64,000 bases of DNA from Burkholderia cepacia (lineage in GTDB: Bacteria; Pseudomonadota; Gammaproteobacteria; Burkholderiales; Burkholderiaceae): positions 1-64,000 of the forward strand of contig NZ_LDWR01000037.1 in the NCBI RefSeq assembly GCF_001039005.1, in the 5' to 3' direction. Each line of letters opens with the position of its first letter. Within the stretch, counting starts at the first letter, position 1. This document shows positions 1-8,426 of this stretch, piece after piece. A program made the translations under genes and the position numbers. The notes under the pieces are model-generated. The model worked only from the letters and a program-made list of their open reading frames with translations. It was not told the origin of the DNA and made no database searches.

Positions 1-204
1 AACACGGCGACGCACGGTGTTTGCGCGATCCAGTGCACGTCGAGCCCCGCATGCGCCGCACTATCAGTTGCGCAGCGAATCGGCCGAGCATGTCGTGCAC
101 GAGGTGCTGGGCGGCACGGCCGACGTCGGCGTCGTCACGCTGCCGATGGCGCATGCGGGGCTCGACGTGCACTGGATCGCGCAAACACCGTGCGTCGCCG
201 TGTT
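1..204. repeat. 57-bp perfect inverted duplication at the window start
   Basis: Bases 1-57 are the exact reverse complement of bases 148-204, with 90 bases between the arms. The match stops at base 58. From base 59 the reading frame gives a normal LysR substrate-binding domain, whereas the frame through 1-57 gives arginine-rich sequence with no family resemblance. The first 57 bases therefore look like a fold-back copy of the gene rather than its true upstream sequence. A contig-end chimera is the simplest explanation; a genuine inverted duplication cannot be excluded. Confidence 0.9.
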
Positions 205-703
205 GCCCGCCGGCGACCCGCTCGCCGCGAAGCCGCGCATCGCGCTACGCGATCTCGCGCGCCGCCGCATCGTCACCGTCGCGAACCGGCACCGGCTGCG
301 CCAGCGGATCGACGCGGCGTTCGCGGCAGCGCGCGTCGATGCGCGCGTGTTCATCGAAACCAACGCGTCGCTGAATGCGGTGATGGCCGCACGCGCGGGC
401 ATCGGGATCGGCATCGTCGATCCGGCCACGGGCGTCGCGCTGCCGGTGGACGGCGTCGTCGCGCGCCCGCTCGACGTCGACATCCCGTTCGCGTTCGGCG
501 TCGCAACGCCGGCCGGCAAGGCGCGCACCGCCGCCGTCGATGCGCTGCTCGATGCACTGCACCGCACGACGCGCGCACTGCTCGACGACGTGGTCTTTCA
601 CGAAGCCGCCGCGCACGACGCGCTGCTGCGCGGCGACCGGCTGCGCAGCGATCGTCCGGCTCGCACGACACGCGCACGCCGCACGCGCCCGGAGGCCGCA
701 TGA
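59..703 (+). CDS. LysR-type regulator, C-terminal fragment
   Basis: This is the substrate-binding part of a LysR-family transcription regulator; the N-terminal helix-turn-helix lies outside the window or is lost. Recognisable blocks are LRSESAEHVV, GTADVGVVTLP and the late MAARAGIGIGIV segment that usually carries the effector pocket. The C-terminus has a 30-residue Arg/Ala-rich extension. Its stop overlaps the ATG of the monooxygenase (ATGA at 700-703), so it is co-transcribed and probably translationally coupled with it. Sequence before base 58 is an inverted duplicate and is excluded. The family is clear; the effector is unknown. Confidence 0.75.
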   Translation, partial: HYQLRSESAEHVVHEVLGGTADVGVVTLPMAHAGLDVHWIAQTPCVAVLPAGDPLAAKPRIALRDLARRRIVTVANRHRLRQRIDAAFAAARVDARVFIETNASLNAVMAARAGIGIGIVDPATGVALPVDGVVARPLDVDIPFAFGVATPAGKARTAAVDALLDALHRTTRALLDDVVFHEAAAHDALLRGDRLRSDRPARTTRARRTRPEAA

Positions 704-2142
704 CGACGCCGCTCAACTCACTCAACGCACTCGACGCCCTTGAAGCGCGGCTCGCGCAGGACCTGCGCTGGCTCGACCTGCCCGCGCCGTCGTGGGTGCC
801 GCCGCGCGAAGCCGACGGCGCGCGCGTGCTCGACGTCGCGATCGTCGGCGGCGGCATGGCGGGGCTCGCGGCGTCCGCCGAACTGCGCCTGCTCGGCATC
901 GACAACCAGTGCGTGATCGACCGTGCGCCGGCCGGCTACGAAGGGCCGTGGGTCACGTTCGCGCGGATGGACACGCTGCGCTCGCCGAAGCAGCTCACGG
1001 GCCCCGCGCTCGGGCTGCCCGCGCTGACGTTCCGCGCGTGGTTCGAAGCGCAATACGGCCGCGACGCATGGGACGCGCTCTACAAGATCCCGCGCACGCA
1101 ATGGATGGATTACCTGCGCTGGTATCGGCGCGTGCTCGACCTGCAGGTGCGCAACGACACCACGCTCGTCGCGCTGCGCCCGCGCGACGACGGGCTGCTC
1201 GCGCTCGACGTGCGCGGCAATGGCGAAGCGCAGACCCTGCTCGCCCGGCATGTCGTGCTCGCGACCGGCCGCGACGGGCTCGGCGGCCCGTACGTGCCGC
1301 CCGTTGCACAACGCGCACCGCGCACGCGCTGGGCGCACTCGTCCGAGCCGATCGACTTCGCGGCGCTCGCGGGCAAGCGGGTCGGCGTGGTCGGCGCGGG
1401 TGCCTCCGCGTTCGACAACGCGGGCACCGCGCTCGAAGCCGGCGCGGCGCGCGTCGACCTGTTCTTCCGCCGCGCGGACATTCCGCGCATCAACAAGCTG
1501 ACGGGCATCGGCAGCCCGGGCCTCGTGCACGGTTACGCCGATCTCGACGACGCGACGAAGTGGCGCTTCATGCACTACGCGTTGACGTCGCAAACGCCGC
1601 CGCCGCGCGACAGCGTGCTTCGCGTGTCGCGCCACGCGCACGCGCACTTTCACGCGGGTAGCCCGATCGAGACGCTCGCCGATCATCCGGACGGCCTCGA
1701 CGTGACGACGCCGCGCGGGCGCTATCCCGTCGACTTCCTGATCTTCGCGACGGGCTTTCATTCGGACTGGACGACACGCGCGGAATTCGCGTCGTTCGGC
1801 GCGCACGTGCGGCGCTGGAAGGATCGCTATCGCCCGGAGCCGGGCACGTGGCTCGACGAACTCGCCGAGTCGCCCGATCTCGGCCCCGCGTTCGCGTTCC
1901 AGGAGCGCGAGCCCGGCGCGTGCGAAGCCGTCACGCGGATCCATTGCTTCAACCATGCGGCAAGCCTGAGCCACGGCAAGCTGTCCGGCGATATTCCGGC
2001 CATCAGCGCGGGCGCGAAGCGGCTCGCGCGCGGCATCGCGAGCCGGCTGTTCGACGCCGATCGCGACCGCCATTACGACGCGCTCGTTGCATACGCGAAC
2101 GCCGAGTTGCAAGGCGACGAATGGCGCGACGCGGATGCGTGA
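700..2142 (+). CDS. FAD/NAD(P)-binding monooxygenase-like flavoprotein
   Basis: A 480-residue two-dinucleotide-domain flavoprotein related to flavin-containing monooxygenases. The FAD Rossmann motif GGGMAG is at residues 50-55. A second dinucleotide motif, VGVVGAGAS, lies near residue 230, and the late LIFATGFHSDW block is typical of the family. The ATG at 700 has a GGAGG ribosome site at 691-694 and overlaps the LysR stop. Two CMD/AhpD-like genes follow at once, suggesting one operon that oxygenates a small organic substrate and handles peroxide or reactive by-products. The longer in-frame extension to base 190 runs through the LysR gene and is rejected. The substrate is unknown. Confidence 0.85.
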   Translation: MTTPLNSLNALDALEARLAQDLRWLDLPAPSWVPPREADGARVLDVAIVGGGMAGLAASAELRLLGIDNQCVIDRAPAGYEGPWVTFARMDTLRSPKQLTGPALGLPALTFRAWFEAQYGRDAWDALYKIPRTQWMDYLRWYRRVLDLQVRNDTTLVALRPRDDGLLALDVRGNGEAQTLLARHVVLATGRDGLGGPYVPPVAQRAPRTRWAHSSEPIDFAALAGKRVGVVGAGASAFDNAGTALEAGAARVDLFFRRADIPRINKLTGIGSPGLVHGYADLDDATKWRFMHYALTSQTPPPRDSVLRVSRHAHAHFHAGSPIETLADHPDGLDVTTPRGRYPVDFLIFATGFHSDWTTRAEFASFGAHVRRWKDRYRPEPGTWLDELAESPDLGPAFAFQEREPGACEAVTRIHCFNHAASLSHGKLSGDIPAISAGAKRLARGIASRLFDADRDRHYDALVAYANAELQGDEWRDADA

Positions 2143-2187
2143 GCGCGCGGCCATCGAACACATCAACGACGAAGGGAAATCGAAACG

Positions 2188-2718
2188 ATGACTGAATCCA
2201 TCATTCCGGCTGGTGTGCCGGATACGATCGACGCGGTGGCCGGCCTGCACGACGGCGATGCGGTGGCCGCGCTGCGTCGCGCACGCGACAAGGTACTGCT
2301 CCATACGCGGCTGAGCGAAGTCGCGCTGTTCGATCCCGCGTTGCCTGATCTTTCGCTGATCGAAAGACTGCATGCGGCGCGGTATGTCGCGTTGAAGTCG
2401 AACGCCGATGCATTGGCCTCGACATACCGCACGCGGCTGCTCGATGCGGGCGACACCGCCGAGGACATCGCACGCGCGGAAACCGACGCATTCGACGCGC
2501 TTCCCCAGCGCCTCAGCGCGATCCTCACTCATGCACGGCTGTTGGCACTGGCACCCATCGATGCGCGCCCCGCCGATCTCGATGCGCTGAAATCGGCCGG
2601 CCTCACGACGCCCGCGATCGTCGCGCTGTCGCAGCTCGTTGCATTCGTCGCGTACCAGCTGCGCGTCGCGGCAGCTGCGCAAGCGCTTCAGGCGCGCGCC
2701 GCCAGGGAGGCCGCATGA
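2188..2718 (+). CDS. CMD-domain protein (Avi_7170-like)
   Basis: A 176-residue, mostly helical protein. By its N-terminal block (IPDTIDAVAGL-like) and its pairing with the next gene it resembles the CMD-domain family named after Agrobacterium Avi_7170. It has no cysteine, so it cannot do AhpD-type thiol chemistry alone. A GGGAAATCG ribosome site precedes the ATG. The stop overlaps the start of the following AhpD-domain gene (ATGA at 2715-2718), so the two proteins are probably made in equal amounts and may form a complex. The family assignment is from memory of the pair and is moderately sure; the activity is unknown. Confidence 0.7.
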   Translation: MTESIIPAGVPDTIDAVAGLHDGDAVAALRRARDKVLLHTRLSEVALFDPALPDLSLIERLHAARYVALKSNADALASTYRTRLLDAGDTAEDIARAETDAFDALPQRLSAILTHARLLALAPIDARPADLDALKSAGLTTPAIVALSQLVAFVAYQLRVAAAAQALQARAAREAA

Positions 2719-3308
2719 CGACGACCACGCACGGCTTCACATCCGACACGCTCGGCTGGCGCGCGTGGCTCGACACCGTATCGCTCGATGTCGCGACGCC
2801 CGATCAGCTGACCGTGCTCGAAGCGAGCCACCCGCACGCGAAGACCTCCGACTATTACCTGCTGCTCGTCCACCTGCCCGAGATCCTGCGGCAGCGCTCG
2901 GGCGTGTTCAACGCGATCATGTACGGCCCCGGCGGGCTGTCGCGTGCGGAGCGCGAGCTGGCCAGCACGGCCGTGTCGCGCGTGAACGGTTGCGTGTATT
3001 GCGCGTCGGTACACGCGCAGCGCTTCGCGCAGCTCGCGAAACGCACCGATGTGATCGAGCAGGTGTTCGACGATCCTGCGACGGCCGGCACGACGGCACG
3101 CGAACGCGCGATCGTGCGCTACGCGATTGCGCTGACCGAGCGGCCCGACGCGGTCGACGCGAACGACATCGCCGCGCTTGAAGCCGAAGGGCTCACGCAT
3201 GAGGAGATCCTCGATCTGTCGCACGCCGTCGCGATCTTCGCGTGGGCGAACCGGTTGATGCTGACGCTCGGCGAGCCGGTGTTTCCGGAGCCGGCAATCG
3301 ACGCCTGA
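2715..3308 (+). CDS. Alkylhydroperoxidase-domain protein (Avi_7169-like)
   Basis: A 197-residue AhpD/CMD-fold protein with the catalytic motif NGCVYCASVH: Cys93, Cys96 and His100 form the usual CxxC...H redox centre. It sits directly behind the Cys-less CMD protein and resembles the Avi_7169 partner family, which occurs with that protein beside flavin monooxygenases in other proteobacteria. A likely role is thiol-dependent reduction of a peroxide or hydroperoxide produced by the upstream flavoprotein (inference). The ATG overlaps the previous stop and the AGGGAGG at 2702-2708 serves as ribosome site. Confidence 0.8.
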   Translation: MTTTTHGFTSDTLGWRAWLDTVSLDVATPDQLTVLEASHPHAKTSDYYLLLVHLPEILRQRSGVFNAIMYGPGGLSRAERELASTAVSRVNGCVYCASVHAQRFAQLAKRTDVIEQVFDDPATAGTTARERAIVRYAIALTERPDAVDANDIAALEAEGLTHEEILDLSHAVAIFAWANRLMLTLGEPVFPEPAIDA

Positions 3309-3384
3309 CACAGCGACGCACACCGGGCGGCATACGCTGCCCGGGCGTCGCCCGGCACATCGATCGTGCGATGCGTCGACGATG

Positions 3385-3416
3385 CAAAACGCGCGACCCC
3401 GACGGGCATCGCGCGT
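3385..3416 (-). terminator. Hairpin with T-run, end of the NmrA-type gene
   Basis: ACGCGCGA at 3389-3396 pairs with TCGCGCGT at 3409-3416. Read on the minus strand the stem is followed by TTTT, so it fits an intrinsic terminator for the minus-strand gene ending at 3458. The T-run is short. Confidence 0.4.
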
Positions 3417-3457
3417 ACCGCTGCGGAAGTCGCAGCAAAAAGCGGCTTCTACTCCAC

Positions 3458-4309
3458 TCAGCGCCAGCTTTCAACGTAATCCGCAACGAACCGCTCGAAC
3501 CCGATCGGCGCCCGTCCGAGCAGCGCCTGCACGTCGGCGCTGACGGCCGCCGTCTGGCCGGCCGCGATCATCCGATTCAGGCTCATCAGCGCATCGATTG
3601 ACCACGCGTCGGCACCCGCTGCGCGCATGGATTCGATCGCCGCATCGTCCGTCACCGGCACATACGCGACCTTGCGCCCGAGCGCCGTGCCGATCCGTGC
3701 GGCCACATCGGCGTTCGACAGTGCTTCGCCGCCCGTCAGCTCGTAGATCCGGCCCGCATGATCGGCCGGGTGCCGCAGGATCGTCGCATTGACGGCGGCG
3801 ATGTCGCGCACGTCGACGAACGACACCTTCCCGTCGCCCTGCGGCAGATACAGCGCGCGCCCGCGAATCATGCCCGCGTAGTACGTCACGAAGTTCTGCA
3901 TGAAGCAGTTGGGCCGCGTGATCGTGTACGCGATACCCGACTCCGTCACGAGCCGGTCGATCTCGCCTTGCACGCGCCCGATCGCGATCGACGACGCGGC
4001 ATCGGCACCCGCGCCCGACGAGCGGACGATGTGCGAGACGCCAGCCGCCCTGGCCGCCGCGACCGCATTGCCGGCCAGCGTCACCATGTCGGCCTGCAAC
4101 GGCAGCAACAGGAACAGCGTGTCGACGCCCTGGAACGCACGCGTCAGGCTCGCGACGTCGGCAAGATCCGCGCGACGCGTTTCGACGCCTTCGACCGCCC
4201 TGCCGCTGTTCGAGCTGGCGATCACTTGCGCGCCGGCCGCCTTCAGTTGCGCGACGAGTTCGCGCCCGATCGTCCCGGTCGCGCCGGTCACGAGAATGGT
4301 GTGGGACAT
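3458..4309 (-). CDS. NmrA-type atypical SDR, NAD(P)H-binding reductase
   Basis: A 283-residue atypical short-chain dehydrogenase. The N-terminal TILVTGATGTIGRELV is the NAD(P)-binding loop (GATGTIG). There is no YxxxK catalytic pair in the usual place, so it may be an NmrA/QOR2-like quinone reductase or redox sensor. The chosen ATG at 4309 has GGAGG just upstream (4315-4319); an in-frame start seven codons earlier lacks this. It is divergent from the LysR gene at 4456, a common Burkholderia pairing, and the 146-bp gap should hold both promoters. Confidence 0.8.
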   Translation of the reverse strand: MSHTILVTGATGTIGRELVAQLKAAGAQVIASSNSGRAVEGVETRRADLADVASLTRAFQGVDTLFLLLPLQADMVTLAGNAVAAARAAGVSHIVRSSGAGADAASSIAIGRVQGEIDRLVTESGIAYTITRPNCFMQNFVTYYAGMIRGRALYLPQGDGKVSFVDVRDIAAVNATILRHPADHAGRIYELTGGEALSNADVAARIGTALGRKVAYVPVTDDAAIESMRAAGADAWSIDALMSLNRMIAAGQTAAVSADVQALLGRAPIGFERFVADYVESWR

Positions 4310-4455
4310 GATGTGCCTCCTGATCGCCAATGGAATGCGCGCCGTAGTGCCGAACCGCGGAACACGACACGACCGGCCTCATCCTAGTCGCGCTCATTCA
4401 TGCCGAATAGTCCATAATGCGTCGAATTAATTTCAACGCTTTCGATCGAATCGCC

Positions 4456-5379
4456 ATGAACGATCTGCGTGTGCTGGAAAGCTTTCTCCGGACCGTGGAA
4501 GCCGGCAGTTTCTCCGCGGCGGCCAGCCGGCTGGGCGTCACGCCCGCGGCCGTCAGCAAGCATGTCGCGAAACTGGAGCGCAGCCTCGGTACGCGGCTGT
4601 TCCGCCGCACGACGCGCAGCCTCACGCTGACGGAGGCCGGCGAACGGCTGTACGCGGAAACGTCGGCGGCGGCCGGCGCGCTGAGCCGGGCGATGGCGAC
4701 GCTGACCGAGCGCGACGCGCGTCCCGCCGGCACGCTGCGCATCAGCATCGCGCCGGGGTTCGGGCGCCAGTACGTGTTGCCGCTGATGCCGGCGTTTCTC
4801 GAACGCTATCCGGACCTCCGGCTCGACTGGAGCCTCGAGAACCGCCACGTCGATCTGGTCAAGGAAGGCTTCGACGCCGCGATCGGCTCGGGCGTCGAGG
4901 ACAACGCAAACGTCGTCGCGCGCGAGCTGGTGCCGATCAGGTTGCTGACCGTCGCCTCCCCCGCGTATCTGGCGAAGCACGGCGAACCGGCGACGCTCGC
5001 CGACCTGTCGCGCCACGACTGCATCCGCTTGCGCTCCGCGACGACGGGCCGGATGCGCGACTGGGCATTCACGATGAATGGCGAAACGGTGACGGTCCCG
5101 ATCGATGGACGCATCGTGCTGACCGATCTGGACGCCATCTGCGATGCGGCCGTGGCAGGCATGGGGCTCGCGCGGCTCGGCGCACATCATGTGCTGCCGC
5201 ATCTGGACGAAGGCCGGCTCGTGCGCGTGCTCACGCGCTATCCGGCGATGGCCGGCACGATCTACGTGTACTACGCGCATGCGCGCCTCACGCCGCCGAA
5301 GGTGCGTGCGTTCGTCGAGTTTCTGACGGAGTCGTTTTCGCGAAGCGACTGGCGGGCGCGCGTCGATACGTTCGGTTGA
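4456..5379 (+). CDS. LysR-type regulator (CrgA-like)
   Basis: A 307-residue LysR regulator. Residues 1-60 form the winged helix (LESFLRTVEAGSFSAAASRLG, then PAAVSKHVAKLE), followed by the hinge and a full substrate-binding domain starting at the GTLRIS block. I place the start at 4456 because MNDLRVLESF is the normal N-terminus; a GTG or ATG further upstream would add 13 unusual residues. It is divergent from the NmrA-type reductase and probably regulates it (inference from layout). The effector is unknown. Confidence 0.85.
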   Translation: MNDLRVLESFLRTVEAGSFSAAASRLGVTPAAVSKHVAKLERSLGTRLFRRTTRSLTLTEAGERLYAETSAAAGALSRAMATLTERDARPAGTLRISIAPGFGRQYVLPLMPAFLERYPDLRLDWSLENRHVDLVKEGFDAAIGSGVEDNANVVARELVPIRLLTVASPAYLAKHGEPATLADLSRHDCIRLRSATTGRMRDWAFTMNGETVTVPIDGRIVLTDLDAICDAAVAGMGLARLGAHHVLPHLDEGRLVRVLTRYPAMAGTIYVYYAHARLTPPKVRAFVEFLTESFSRSDWRARVDTFG

Positions 5380-5424
5380 CGGGGATCGACAGGCGGGTGG
5401 TTTCCCGACGCGGGCCGCCGCGCG

Positions 5425-5856
5425 TTACGCCTTGTGCGTCGACAGCAGAATGCTCGTCTCGGTACTCGCGATGCCGTCGATCAGCCGGATCGCGCCGAGC
5501 ACGCGATCGAAATGCTCGAGCGAATCGGCATGCAGCTCGGCGACGAGATCCCAGCGCCCGTTGGTGCTGTGGATCGACGCGACGTTCGGATGCCCGCGCA
5601 GCACCTTCACCATCTCGGCGCCGCGATTGCCCTGCACCGCGATCGACATCAGCGCGCGGATCCGGTGGCGTTCGGCCGCCGGCTTGAGCCGCACCGTATA
5701 ACCGACGATCACGCCGTTTTTCTCCAGCCGCGTCAGCCGGTTCTGCACGGTCGCGCGCGCAACGCGCAGTTCCTTCGCCAGCGCGACGACGGGCAGTCGC
5801 GCGTTGTCGCGCAGCAGTGCGATGAGCTGCCGGTCGACGTCGTCGAGCGTGATCAT
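5425..5856 (-). CDS. Lrp/AsnC-family regulator
   Basis: A 143-residue Lrp/AsnC protein. The N-terminal helix-turn-helix (LDDVDRQLIALLRDNAR, then ATVQNRLTRLE) is followed by a RAM effector domain (IRALMSIAVQGN onward). The ATG at 5856 is preceded on the minus strand by AGGAAGG. It is divergent from an ornithine cyclodeaminase and a guanidino hydrolase gene, so it probably senses an amino acid such as arginine, ornithine or proline and controls them. Longer minus-strand reading through the ornithine cyclodeaminase gene is spurious. Confidence 0.9.
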   Translation of the reverse strand: MITLDDVDRQLIALLRDNARLPVVALAKELRVARATVQNRLTRLEKNGVIVGYTVRLKPAAERHRIRALMSIAVQGNRGAEMVKVLRGHPNVASIHSTNGRWDLVAELHADSLEHFDRVLGAIRLIDGIASTETSILLSTHKA

Positions 5857-6150
5857 GAGCGGGCCTTCCTGTTGAGCGTGAGCCGGCCGCCAGCGTGCCG
5901 GAGACCGCGCATTCCGGCCAGCGCGAATCTGACAAAGTGCCGGAATCGGCTGGCATTCTGCCAAGTCTATCGAGAAATCTGCCACTTTTGCTGTCTTTTT
6001 GTTGGCTCGACTCACGGAAATAATGACTCCATCGACCGGCCGACTATGCCGCGCCGCCGCTTTCAGCAAGCCCGCGCCCGTGCCGAAGCATCGCCCGGTC
6101 GACCGGAATGCCAGGACACCCGTACCGGCACAGATAATGGAGACAGACCG
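5857..6150. promoter_or_regulatory. Divergent control region, Lrp / ornithine cyclodeaminase
   Basis: This 294-bp gene-free stretch separates the two divergent genes. It becomes AT-richer at 5930-6030 and contains the 13-bp palindrome TGGCATTCTGCCA at 5951-5963, a plausible Lrp-type half-site pair. Further TGCCA/TGGCA-like halves occur nearby (5932-5935, 5985-5989), in keeping with the multiple phased sites that Lrp proteins use. The operator assignment is inference. Confidence 0.4.
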
Positions 6151-7230
6151 ATGACTCGCTTCCTCGACGTTCCCGCCACCGCCCGACTGATCGCCAAGAC
6201 CGGCGTCACGACGTTCCTGCGCGAACTCGTCGACACGCTGCGCGCCGATTACCTGCACTGGGCCGATTTCGACAAGTCGCCGCGCGTCGCATGCCACTCG
6301 CGCGACGGCGTGATCGAACTGATGCCCGTCGCGAACGCGTCGCTGTTCGCGTTCAAGTATGTGAACGGCCACCCCGTCAACGCGGCGCGCGGGATGCATA
6401 CGGTGATGGCGTTCGGCGCGCTCGCCGAAGTCGATACCGGCTACCCGCTGCTGCTCGCGGAACTCACGCTGACGACCGCGCTGCGCACGGCCGCGACGTC
6501 GGTGCTCGCCGCGCAGGCACTGGCACGGCCCGACTCGCGCACGATGGCGCTGATCGGCAACGGCGCGCAGAGCGAATTCCAGGCAATCGCGTTCCACACG
6601 CTGCTCGGCATCGACGAAATCCGCGTGTTCGACGTCGATCCGCTCGCGACCGACAAGCTCGTGCAAAACCTCGCCGCGTACCCTGAATTGCGTGTCGTGC
6701 GTGCCGCGTCGACCGCCGACGCCGTGCGCGGCGCCGACATCGTGACGACCGTCACCGCCGACAAGGCGTACGCGACGATCGTCACGGCCGACATGATCGA
6801 GCCCGGCATGCATCTGAACGCGGTCGGCGGCGATTGCCCCGGCAAGACCGAACTCGAAGCGGGTGTGCTGCACGCGGGCCGCGTGTTCGTCGAATTCGAA
6901 CCGCAGTCGCGCATCGAGGGCGAGATCCAGCAGATGCCGGCCGATTTCCCCGTCACCGAACTGTGGCGCGTGCTGCAGGGAGAAACGACCGGCCGCGAAC
7001 GCGCGAACGAGGTCACGGTGTTCGACTCGGTCGGCTTCGCGCTCGAGGATTACTCGGCGCTGCGCTACCTGTATGCGCTCGCGCAGCAGCACAACGCAGG
7101 CGTCGAGATCGCGCTGATTCCGCCGGCCGTCGACCCGAAGAACCTGTTCGCGCTGATCGATGACCCGGCCGCGATCGCGCAGGGTCACGCGACGTTCGTG
7201 ACCGAAGCCGTCGCCGCGTTCGCGCGCTGA
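6151..7230 (+). CDS. Ornithine cyclodeaminase
   Basis: A 359-residue member of the ornithine cyclodeaminase/mu-crystallin family, which converts ornithine to proline and ammonia using bound NAD. The nucleotide-binding motif MALIGNGAQSEF and the following acidic strand end are present. The ADFDKSPRVACHSRDGVIELMP region and GGDCPGKTEL are closer to true cyclodeaminases than to the shorter mu-crystallin-like member at 17743. GGAGA at 6139-6143 serves the ATG. A CtlX-like hydrolase follows 59 bases later, giving an arginine/citrulline/ornithine catabolic unit under the divergent Lrp regulator. Confidence 0.85.
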   Translation: MTRFLDVPATARLIAKTGVTTFLRELVDTLRADYLHWADFDKSPRVACHSRDGVIELMPVANASLFAFKYVNGHPVNAARGMHTVMAFGALAEVDTGYPLLLAELTLTTALRTAATSVLAAQALARPDSRTMALIGNGAQSEFQAIAFHTLLGIDEIRVFDVDPLATDKLVQNLAAYPELRVVRAASTADAVRGADIVTTVTADKAYATIVTADMIEPGMHLNAVGGDCPGKTELEAGVLHAGRVFVEFEPQSRIEGEIQQMPADFPVTELWRVLQGETTGRERANEVTVFDSVGFALEDYSALRYLYALAQQHNAGVEIALIPPAVDPKNLFALIDDPAAIAQGHATFVTEAVAAFAR

Positions 7231-7289
7231 CCGTCATCCCCGGGCGGCCCGTGCGCCGCCCGGCTCCCTGCCTCTCGCCCCTGTCTTCC

Positions 7290-8291
7290 ATGAATCTCGT
7301 ATCGATCCAGGCGCCGGCCGCCGTCGTGATGATCCGGCCGCATCGTTTCCTGCCGAACCCGCAGACCGCGGCCGACAACGCGTTCCAGCGCACGGCCGCC
7401 GGTGGCGCGGGAGACACGTCAACGGTGTCCGCCGCCGCGCGCGACGAAGTCACGGCAGCCGCGCGGACGCTCGCCGATGCGGGCGTGCGCGTGCACGTGT
7501 TCGACGACCACGGCGAGCGCGACACGCCCGACTCCGTGTTCCCGAACAACTGGTTCTCGACGCATCCGGGCGGCCACGTCGCGCTGTATCCGATGCACAG
7601 CCCGAACCGCCGCCGCGAGCGGCGCGCGGACGTCATCGAGATGCTGAAGGCCGAGTATCGCGTGCAGGACGTCATCGACTATTCGGGCCTCGAATACGAC
7701 GATGTCTTCCTGGAAGGCACGGGCGCGATGGTGCTCGATCACGTCGCGCGCATCGCGTACACCGCGCGGTCGCGCCGCGCCGATCCGGTCGCGCTCGAAC
7801 GCTTCTGCACACACTTCAATTTCGAGCCGATCTGCTTCGATACGGCCGATGCCGACGGGCGCCCGATCTATCACACGAACGTGATGATGAGCGTCGCGAC
7901 CGAGTTCGCGATGGTCGGCCTCGACCTGATCGCCGACCGCCGGCGCCGCGACGAGATCGCGCGCCGCCTGACCGAAACGGGTCGCACGGTGATCGCGCTC
8001 GATCAATCGCAGATCGCGAACTTCGCGGGCAATACGCTGGAATTGTCGGGCAAGGACGGGCGCGTGCTCGCGCTGTCGCGGCGCGCGTTCGATTGCCTCA
8101 CGGCCGACCAGCGCGCGACGATCGAACGCTCCGCGCGGCTGCTGCCGCTCGACGTGCCGACGATCGAACTGGCCGGCGGATCGGTGCGCTGCATGCTCGC
8201 GGGCATTCATCTCGCGCGGCGGGCAAGCATGCCGGACGTGATCGCCGTGGAATCGGCCGCATCGCCGCGCGAGACGACGCCGCAGGTCTGA
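7290..8291 (+). CDS. ctlX: CtlX-like guanidino-group hydrolase
   Basis: A 333-residue protein of the amidinotransferase/dimethylargininase superfamily, most like citrulline utilisation hydrolase CtlX. Conserved parts are IRPHRFLPNPQTAADN-type N-terminus, TPDSVFPNNWFSTH, the acidic FLEGTGAMVLDH, the YHTNVMM histidine and the C-terminal nucleophile GGSVRCMLA (Cys about residue 301). The substrate is likely a ureido or guanidino amino acid (citrulline or arginine) and the product would feed ornithine to the upstream cyclodeaminase. The start at 7290 gives the family-like N-terminus, although its ribosome site is weak; a GTG at 7251 is the alternative. Confidence 0.75.
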   Translation: MNLVSIQAPAAVVMIRPHRFLPNPQTAADNAFQRTAAGGAGDTSTVSAAARDEVTAAARTLADAGVRVHVFDDHGERDTPDSVFPNNWFSTHPGGHVALYPMHSPNRRRERRADVIEMLKAEYRVQDVIDYSGLEYDDVFLEGTGAMVLDHVARIAYTARSRRADPVALERFCTHFNFEPICFDTADADGRPIYHTNVMMSVATEFAMVGLDLIADRRRRDEIARRLTETGRTVIALDQSQIANFAGNTLELSGKDGRVLALSRRAFDCLTADQRATIERSARLLPLDVPTIELAGGSVRCMLAGIHLARRASMPDVIAVESAASPRETTPQV

Positions 8292-8311
8292 CCGGCAGGC
8301 CGGCAAAACGC

Positions 8312-8347
8312 AAACGGCTGCCGATGCGATGCAACGGCAGCCGTTTT
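8312..8347. terminator. Intrinsic terminator, 12-bp perfect stem
   Basis: AAACGGCTGCCG (8312-8323) pairs perfectly with CGGCAGCCGTTT (8335-8346) around an 11-base loop. It ends in TTTT on the plus strand and has an A-run on the left arm, so it can terminate in both directions between the convergent CtlX and Hsp70 genes. Confidence 0.85.
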
Positions 8348-8426
8348 CGTATTCGAAGGACATCGATGCGGCGACGCATTCAAGAATGCTCCGGTATCCG
8401 AACGATACCGACGCCCGCCGCGCCGC

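Noticed and set aside
718-2682. A long minus-strand frame across the flavoprotein and CMD genes
   Set aside because: No ribosome site, no family resemblance; the plus strand has overlapping real genes.
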